64,000 nucleotides of DNA from the NCBI RefSeq assembly GCF_004403985.1, contig NZ_SOHL01000016.1, forward strand, positions 62,001-126,000, written 5' to 3'. The notes under the pieces were generated by a model that searched no databases, had not been told where the DNA came from, and saw only the letters and a list, made by a program, of their open reading frames with translations. The stretch is from Cryobacterium gelidum (GTDB lineage: Bacteria > Actinomycetota > Actinomycetes > Actinomycetales > Microbacteriaceae). Of the stretch, positions 58,472-64,000 are shown piece by piece (position 1 is the first letter of the stretch; each line of letters opens with the position of its first letter). The position numbers and the translations under genes were made by a program.

Positions 58472-61400
58472 GTGAAATCACACTTCAGGCGAATCGCACT
58501 CCCGCCAGAAAACCCGCAGTTCGCTCCACTGCCGAGGCGAAAGGTGATGGCGGCGTTCGTGACCACGACCCTCGTCGTCGCCGCCGCCCTGGTCGGCGTG
58601 ACCGGCGCTGCAGCCGCCCCGCCGGCTCCCGGACTCGGCGGCATCATCGGCGCCGGCATCGGCCAGCCGGTCACCGACTTCACCGACGGCCGCTACATCG
58701 TGACCCTGGCCGACGACGCCGTCGCCACCTACACCGGCGGGATCGACGGCTTTGCCCCGACCACCCCGGATGCCGGTGCCCGCCTCGACCCGCGCAGTCG
58801 CGCCTCGGCAAGCTATTCCGATTATCTAAGCGGCAAGCAGAAGAAGGTGGCGGCATCCGTTGATGCCACGATCGACTACTCCTACACACTCGCCCTCAAC
58901 GCGTTCGCGGCCGAACTCACCGCCGCGCAGGCCGCCGCGCTCTCGGCCGAGAAAGAGGTCGTGGCCATCACGCCCGACGAGCTCAAGCACGTGACGGCAA
59001 CCTCATCGACCGATTTTCTCGGGCTCTCCGGCGATGACGGCGTCTGGGCGAATACCGGCGGCACTGAAACCGCGGGCGCGGGCGTCGTCATCGGTGTGCT
59101 CGACACCGGAATCGCGCCGGAGAACCCCTCCTTCTCCGGCGACGTGCTCGGCAACACGGCCGGTAAGGAACCCTGGCTCGACGGTGACACCATCACCATG
59201 AACAAGAGCGACGGCGCCACCTTCACCGGCCAGTGCGTCACCGGGCTGCAGTTTGCCGCGAACGACTGCAACACCAAGATTGTCGGTGCGCGCTACTTCG
59301 TGACCGGCTTCGGCGTCGACCGTATCGGCGGCGCTGCTACCGGCGAATACCTCTCGCCTCGCGATGGCGACGGCCACGGGTCGCACACCGCGAGCACCGC
59401 CGGCGGCAACCACGACGTGACCGCGACCATCAGCGGACTCGACTACGGACTCATCTCCGGCGTCGCCCCGGCGGCAAAGATCTCCGCCTATAAGGTGTGC
59501 TGGTCCGGCCCGGACCCCGCACTGTCCACCGATGACGGCTGCGCCACCTCCGACCTGCTGGCCGGCATCAATCAGGCCGTCGCCGACAACGTCGACGTAC
59601 TGAATTATTCGATCGGCGGCGGAGCGGCCGACACAACGGTCTCGCCGACCGACCAGGCTTTCCTCGGCGCGGCCGCCGCCGGCATCTTCGTGGCAGCCTC
59701 GGCCGGAAACTCCGGCCCCGGCGCTTCCACGCTCGACAACGCGGCCCCGTGGATCACCACCGTCGCCGCGAGCACCATCCCCGGCTACGAGGCCACCGCG
59801 ACTCTCGGCGACGGCACCGCCTACGCGGGCGGATCGATCTCGGTCGACCGTACCCCTGGCGCCAGCCCGCTGGCCGGACCGCTCGTGCGCGGTGACCTCG
59901 TGGCCGTCGCCGGCCACGACCCGGGCGACGCCCGGCTCTGCGGCCCCGATTCCCTCGATGCCGCGCAGGTCGCCGGCACCGTCGTGTTCTGTGAACGCGG
60001 TGTCTATGGCCGGGTAGCGAAATCGGCCGAGGTACTGAGGGCCGGCGGCATCGGCATGCTCCTGGTGAACCGCGTGCCCGGCTCGGTCGACACCGACGAG
60101 CACGCCGTGCCCACCGTTCACCTCGACGCGCCATATTGGGATGCGACGTTTGGCTACGCGGGCAGCGCCGGGGCATCCGTCGTGTTCACCGATGGCAACA
60201 CGACCAGCTACACGCCGCCGACACCGCAGGTGGCCGGGTTCTCCTCCCGCGGACCGGTACTCGCCGACGGCAGCGACATCCTGAAGCCCGATGTGACCGC
60301 GCCCGGCGTGGCCATTCTCGCCGACGGGCCCAATGCTGCGGGTGGCGAGCCGACCTGGCAGTTCCTCTCGGGGACATCGATGTCGAGCCCGCAGATCGCC
60401 GGGCTCGCCGCCCTGTACCTGGGTGAACGCCCGCTCGCGACGCCGGGTGAGATCAAATCGGCCCTGATGACAAGCGCCTACGACACCGTCGACGCCAACG
60501 GTGTCACCGTCACCGACCCGTTCGTCCAAGGCGCCGGACACGTCGACCCGACGAAGATGTTCGAGCCGGGCCTGCTCTATTTGAACGACACCGCCGACTG
60601 GTACTCGTACATTCAGGGCATCGGCTACGACGTCGGCGCCGACCCGGTCGACCCGAGCAACCTCAACCTGGCTTCGATCGCGATCGGGGCACTGACCGCA
60701 CCGGAAACCATCACGCGCACCGTCACCAGCACCGAAGCCGGCACCTTCAGGGCGCAGCCGGTCACCGTGCCCGGCATCAACGCGATCGTTTCGCCCGCCA
60801 CGTTGAGCTTCGGTGCCGCGGGCGAATCGGCCAGTTATACCGTGACCTTCACCCGAACGGATGCCCCGCTCGACACGTTCTCGACCGGCGCGCTCAACTG
60901 GGTGAGTGACGCAGGCACGCTCGTGCACAGTCCCGTCGCCATCCAGCCGGTGACCCTCGTTGCCCCCGCCACCGCGGAGGGCACCGGCGTCGACGGCTCG
61001 GTCGACGTGTCCATCACGCCCGGAGCCACCGGAGACGTGCCGCTGAACCTGATCGGGCTCGCGGCCGGGCTGCACCAGAGCGACCCGGCCAACCCTTCGA
61101 GCCCGAACACCGGAACGGGCGCAGCCGGGGACGAGTTCCGCTACCAGGTCGAGGTGCCAGAGGGCACCCAGCTCGCCCGCTTCGACCTCGATGCACTCGA
61201 TCAGACCGCCGACCTCGACCTGATCGTCTACCGTCTGGACGGTGACGGTGGAACGCCGGTCGCCGGCTGGCAGTCCGCGACCGGGTCGGCCGATGAGCGC
61301 CTCGACCTGGTCGATCCGCAGGCCGGCTTCTACCAGGTGGTCAACTCCGTCTACAGCGGATCGACCGCGTTCAACGTCAACACCTACTCGGTGCTCGCCG

Positions 61401-62140
61401 GCGCCGGCGAGGGGTCGTTCGCGGCCGCGCCAGCTGTCGTCGCCGGCCAGCAGGGTGTCGCGGCGACGTACTCGCTGTCCTGGACGGGCTTGACGCCCGA
61501 GACCGGGTATCTCGGCCTGGTCGGCTACGGCGACACCACGGTATCGACGGTGGTGTCGGTGGCCAGCGGCGCGGCACCCGAGCCCGAGGCTCCCGTCAAC
61601 ACTGTCGCGCCCTCGATCGAGGGCGTCGCTGTCGTCGGTCAGAAACTGACCGCCAACCCCGGTGTGTGGAACGTTGCCGGCCTGGCCTTCAGCTATCAGT
61701 GGCAGTCCGATGGTCGCGATATCAAGAAGGCCACCACGGTCGACTACAAGCCGACCACGTCGGTCGCTGGCCAGACGCTCACCGTGGTGGTCACCGCGAC
61801 GGGTGATGGTCTGCCGGACGGTATCGCAACGTCGGCCGGGGTGGTCATGAAGTACCAGTCCACTCTCGACCTCACGCTGGAGTCGAAGTCCCAGCGGCAC
61901 TCGACCGGCGTGAAGATCGACGTCTCGGTGAAGACCAAGGCACCGCGCTCGGCGCAGCCGGGGGCGGTGCAAATTCTGGTCGACGACACGAGCTACAACG
62001 TGGCCCTTGACGCAACGGGCACGGGATCGCTCACGCTGAACGGTCTCGACCGCGGCACATACACGGTCACCGCGCACTATGCGGGCACCGACCTCATCGC
62101 CGCAGCGACGAGCAAAGGGCGCACGCTGACCGTGCGGTAG
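58472..62140 (+). CDS. Secreted subtilisin-like serine protease (S8), multidomain
   Basis: A 1222-residue exported protease. GTG 58472 is preferred because the tandem paralogue begins at an equivalent GTG and both then encode a long signal peptide (MAAFVTTTLVVAAALVGV... ending AAA). An inhibitor-I9-like propeptide covers about residues 65-175. The catalytic triad is Asp211 (VLDTGIAPE), His302 (DGDGHGSHTA) and Ser636 (GTSMSSPQIAG). A PA insert (CERGVYGRVAKSAEVLRAGG) sits before the Ser. A fibronectin-like domain, an Ig/PKD-like domain and a C-terminal Ig-like domain (about 1130-1222) complete it. No sortase motif or anchor was seen, so it is probably released. Confidence 0.93.
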   Translation: MKSHFRRIALPPENPQFAPLPRRKVMAAFVTTTLVVAAALVGVTGAAAAPPAPGLGGIIGAGIGQPVTDFTDGRYIVTLADDAVATYTGGIDGFAPTTPDAGARLDPRSRASASYSDYLSGKQKKVAASVDATIDYSYTLALNAFAAELTAAQAAALSAEKEVVAITPDELKHVTATSSTDFLGLSGDDGVWANTGGTETAGAGVVIGVLDTGIAPENPSFSGDVLGNTAGKEPWLDGDTITMNKSDGATFTGQCVTGLQFAANDCNTKIVGARYFVTGFGVDRIGGAATGEYLSPRDGDGHGSHTASTAGGNHDVTATISGLDYGLISGVAPAAKISAYKVCWSGPDPALSTDDGCATSDLLAGINQAVADNVDVLNYSIGGGAADTTVSPTDQAFLGAAAAGIFVAASAGNSGPGASTLDNAAPWITTVAASTIPGYEATATLGDGTAYAGGSISVDRTPGASPLAGPLVRGDLVAVAGHDPGDARLCGPDSLDAAQVAGTVVFCERGVYGRVAKSAEVLRAGGIGMLLVNRVPGSVDTDEHAVPTVHLDAPYWDATFGYAGSAGASVVFTDGNTTSYTPPTPQVAGFSSRGPVLADGSDILKPDVTAPGVAILADGPNAAGGEPTWQFLSGTSMSSPQIAGLAALYLGERPLATPGEIKSALMTSAYDTVDANGVTVTDPFVQGAGHVDPTKMFEPGLLYLNDTADWYSYIQGIGYDVGADPVDPSNLNLASIAIGALTAPETITRTVTSTEAGTFRAQPVTVPGINAIVSPATLSFGAAGESASYTVTFTRTDAPLDTFSTGALNWVSDAGTLVHSPVAIQPVTLVAPATAEGTGVDGSVDVSITPGATGDVPLNLIGLAAGLHQSDPANPSSPNTGTGAAGDEFRYQVEVPEGTQLARFDLDALDQTADLDLIVYRLDGDGGTPVAGWQSATGSADERLDLVDPQAGFYQVVNSVYSGSTAFNVNTYSVLAGAGEGSFAAAPAVVAGQQGVAATYSLSWTGLTPETGYLGLVGYGDTTVSTVVSVASGAAPEPEAPVNTVAPSIEGVAVVGQKLTANPGVWNVAGLAFSYQWQSDGRDIKKATTVDYKPTTSVAGQTLTVVVTATGDGLPDGIATSAGVVMKYQSTLDLTLESKSQRHSTGVKIDVSVKTKAPRSAQPGAVQILVDDTSYNVALDATGTGSLTLNGLDRGTYTVTAHYAGTDLIAAATSKGRTLTVR

Positions 62141-62150
62141 CCGGGCCGAG

Positions 62151-62232
62151 CGGCCGACGCGCGCCGCAGCATCCGTTTCGAAGCGGCCGGCACGCGCCGC
62201 AGCATCCGTTTCGAAGCGGATGCTGCGGCGCG
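62151..62232 (+). terminator. Terminator with a duplicated left arm after the first subtilase
   Basis: Two 33-bp direct copies (62151-62183 and 62184-62216, 31 of 33 identical) precede 62217-62232. The second copy's 62193-62208 pairs perfectly over 16 bp with 62217-62232 around loop TTTCGAAG. The first copy offers the same arm, so either can pair. No T run follows. The rest of the gap to 62416 holds nothing else clear. Confidence 0.75.
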
Positions 62233-62416
62233 CGTTCGTTGGCACACCCCGCGTTCACCCACGCCCTGCCCCTGCGTGCGGTATCTGCGAAGTGCCCCTA
62301 TCCGGGGGGTGGCGAGCGCGCTACCGTCACGTGCGAACTGTCCCGCGCCGTGGAACAGCGAACCGTTCCTGTGTGGAACGAGACCACCTCGCACCCCGAT
62401 CGGATGGGACGCCCAC

Positions 62417-64000
62417 GTGAGTTCTTTCTTCAGGCGAACGATGTCAGCGCCGGATTCAGCACTGAACCCGACGCCAAAATCTCGCACGCGTCGCCGTGCC
62501 ACAATCGCGGCCACCGTCGCCGTCGCCCTGATAGGCGCTTCAATACTCGGCGGCGGCACACTGCCCGCCGGCGCCGCCCCTGCTGCGACCGGTCCGTTCG
62601 GCAGCATCGCCTCGCCCGGTGGGCAGCGGATGGATTTCACGGCCGGCCGCTACATCGTGACCCTCAGCGACGAGGCTGTCGCACTGTATCGGGGCGGTGT
62701 CAACGGTTTCTCGGCCACCATGCCAGATGCCGGGGCCAAGCTCGACACGCAGAGCCGCTCGGCCGAGAACTACCGGGACTATCTCACACGCGTCCAGCGC
62801 GAGGTGGCGGCCTCCGTCGATGCCACCCTGGCGTACTCCTACACGCTCGCCCTCAACGGGTTCGCGGCGCAGCTGACCGGCAAGCAGGCGGCAGCCCTCG
62901 CGATGAAGAAGAACGTGATGTCGGTCGAACCCGATGCTCTCAAACACCTCACGGTCGAGTCGTCAACCGATTTTTTGCGGTTGAGCGGCCCCACCGGCCT
63001 GTGGTCCAAGCTCGGTGGCCCGAACGAGGCCGGCAAGGGTATCGTCATCGGCGTGCTCGACTCGGGGATCGCCCCCGAGAACCCGTCATTCGCCGGAGAG
63101 CCGCTCGGCACGTCGCCGGGCGACCAGCCGTGGCTCGACGGGGACACCATCACCATGAACAAGGCTGACGGCAACACCTTCACCGGCACCTGCCAGACCG
63201 GAGAACAATTTACCCCGAGCGCCTGCAGCACGAAAATCGTGAGCGCCCGGTACTACCTCGACGGCTTCGGCGCCGATCAGATCGGCACGGCCGCGACCGG
63301 CGAATATGTCTCCCCGCGTGACGGCGATGGACACGGTTCGCACACCGCGAGCACCGTCGGCGGCAATTTCAACATTGATGCCAACGTGAGCGGCGTCGGT
63401 TTCGGTGCCATCTCGGGCGTTGCCCCTGGAGCGAAGATCGCGGCCTACAAGGTCTGCTGGTCGGGCGTCGATTCCCGGTCGACGGACGACGATGGTTGCG
63501 CCGAGTCCGACATCCTGAAGGCCCTGGACCAGGCGATCTCGGATGGGGTCGATGTGATCAACTATTCGCTCGGCGGCAGCCCGGCGCAGACCACCTTCTC
63601 GGCGTCCGACCAAGCATTCTTGGGAGCTGCGGCTGCGGGAATTTTCGTGGCGGCATCCGCTGGCAACGCCGGGCCTGGCCCATCGACCGTTGACAACGCC
63701 GCACCGTGGATCACCACGGTCGCGGCGAGCACGATTCCAGCCTACGAAGCCACTGCCACCCTCGGCAACGGCTCGGCCTATGCCGGAGCCTCCATAACCG
63801 TGGACCGCACGCCGGGCGCGGCCCCGCTGGCGGGCGATCTGGTCCGCGCCGACCTCGTGGCGGTCGACGGCTTCGACCCGGCCGACGCGCTGCTCTGCGC
63901 GCCCGGCGCACTCGACGATGCGAAGGTCGACGGGGCGATCGTGTTCTGCGAGCGTGGCGTCTACAACCGGGTGGATAAATCGGCGGAGGTGTTGCGGGCC
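62417..64000 (+). CDS. Second subtilisin-like serine protease (S8), cut by window edge
   Basis: Open from GTG 62417 to the window end, 528 codons, with no stop. It is a clear paralogue of the preceding protease: a twin long signal region with RTRRRATIAATVAVALIG, the propeptide (RYIVTLSDEAVALYRGG, RDYLTRVQREVAASVDATLAYSYTLALNGF as consecutive parts), catalytic Asp215 (VLDSGIAPE) and His306 (DGDGHGSHTA), and the start of the PA region (CERGVYNRVDKSAEVLRA). The catalytic Ser lies beyond the edge. The two genes arose by tandem duplication. Confidence 0.92.
   Translation, partial: MSSFFRRTMSAPDSALNPTPKSRTRRRATIAATVAVALIGASILGGGTLPAGAAPAATGPFGSIASPGGQRMDFTAGRYIVTLSDEAVALYRGGVNGFSATMPDAGAKLDTQSRSAENYRDYLTRVQREVAASVDATLAYSYTLALNGFAAQLTGKQAAALAMKKNVMSVEPDALKHLTVESSTDFLRLSGPTGLWSKLGGPNEAGKGIVIGVLDSGIAPENPSFAGEPLGTSPGDQPWLDGDTITMNKADGNTFTGTCQTGEQFTPSACSTKIVSARYYLDGFGADQIGTAATGEYVSPRDGDGHGSHTASTVGGNFNIDANVSGVGFGAISGVAPGAKIAAYKVCWSGVDSRSTDDDGCAESDILKALDQAISDGVDVINYSLGGSPAQTTFSASDQAFLGAAAAGIFVAASAGNAGPGPSTVDNAAPWITTVAASTIPAYEATATLGNGSAYAGASITVDRTPGAAPLAGDLVRADLVAVDGFDPADALLCAPGALDDAKVDGAIVFCERGVYNRVDKSAEVLRA

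Noticed and set aside
59003..62245. 1080-codon minus-strand open frame opposite the first subtilase
   Set aside because: Same cause: antisense of a GC-rich gene with regular codon bias; no motif and composition typical of a shadow.

Overview
The window is high-GC DNA with tightly packed, often 4-bp-overlapping genes. It reads as a chromosomal segment of an actinobacterium, most likely family Microbacteriaceae (Cryobacterium/Leifsonia-like). The grounds are a TTG-started NADP-isocitrate dehydrogenase of the actinobacterial type, a guaB/guaB3 pair, CIRCE-controlled groES, SURF1 and DUF3817 genes, and the order alr-tsaE-tsaB-rimI-tsaD-groES. No rRNA, tRNA, CRISPR array, insertion sequence or prophage was seen, so most of it is housekeeping backbone with a few accessory or decayed spots.

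Layout. 1-10 kb: coaA (cut by the left edge), glmS, acpS, alr, tsaE, a TauE/SafE permease, tsaB, rimI, tsaD, two small DUF4190-type membrane proteins and a convergent methyltransferase. 10-18 kb: groES with two CIRCE operators, rarD, two branched-chain amino-acid binding lipoproteins (one strongly shortened), and the convergent livFGMH transporter operon whose LivH carries an exported N-terminal domain. 18-29 kb: guaB, guaB3, glpD, a frameshifted AbiEi-like gene, a regulated cation/proton antiporter pair, SURF1, DUF3817 and guaA. 29-33 kb: a large APC-type permease with a structured leader faces what looks like the scar of a kdp potassium-ATPase operon (start of kdpF joined to the end of kdpE). 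33-41 kb: glpQ, pcrA, a flavin electron-transfer trio (ferric-reductase-like protein, FMN-binding protein, ApbE), DUF3054 and a VIT1-type transporter. 41-49 kb: sucCD, DUF6350, purN, purH, an amino-acid dehydrogenase and DedA. 49-58 kb: a heterodimeric ABC exporter, cupin, alkyltransferase-like protein, GNAT, icd and an unusual P1B ATPase. 58-64 kb: two tandem secreted subtilases, the second cut by the right edge.

How the genes work together. GlmS and Alr feed peptidoglycan precursors. CoaA and AcpS supply CoA and active acyl carrier protein. TsaB, TsaD and TsaE make t6A on tRNA. GuaB, GuaA, PurN and PurH serve purine synthesis. Icd and SucCD are TCA enzymes. The ApbE, FMN-binding and ferric-reductase-like proteins form one extracytoplasmic electron-transfer unit.

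No clearly new defence or biosynthetic system was found. The most interesting signals are the kdpF'-'kdpE deletion scar beside a structured permease leader, an over-represented CGGATGC/GCATCCG heptamer, the shortened binding protein, a possible dual (leaderless plus Shine-Dalgarno) start of icd behind a palindrome, the LivH fusion, a P1B ATPase with altered motifs, and the tandem subtilases separated by a terminator with a duplicated arm. All family names rest on motif recognition by eye. No database search was possible.
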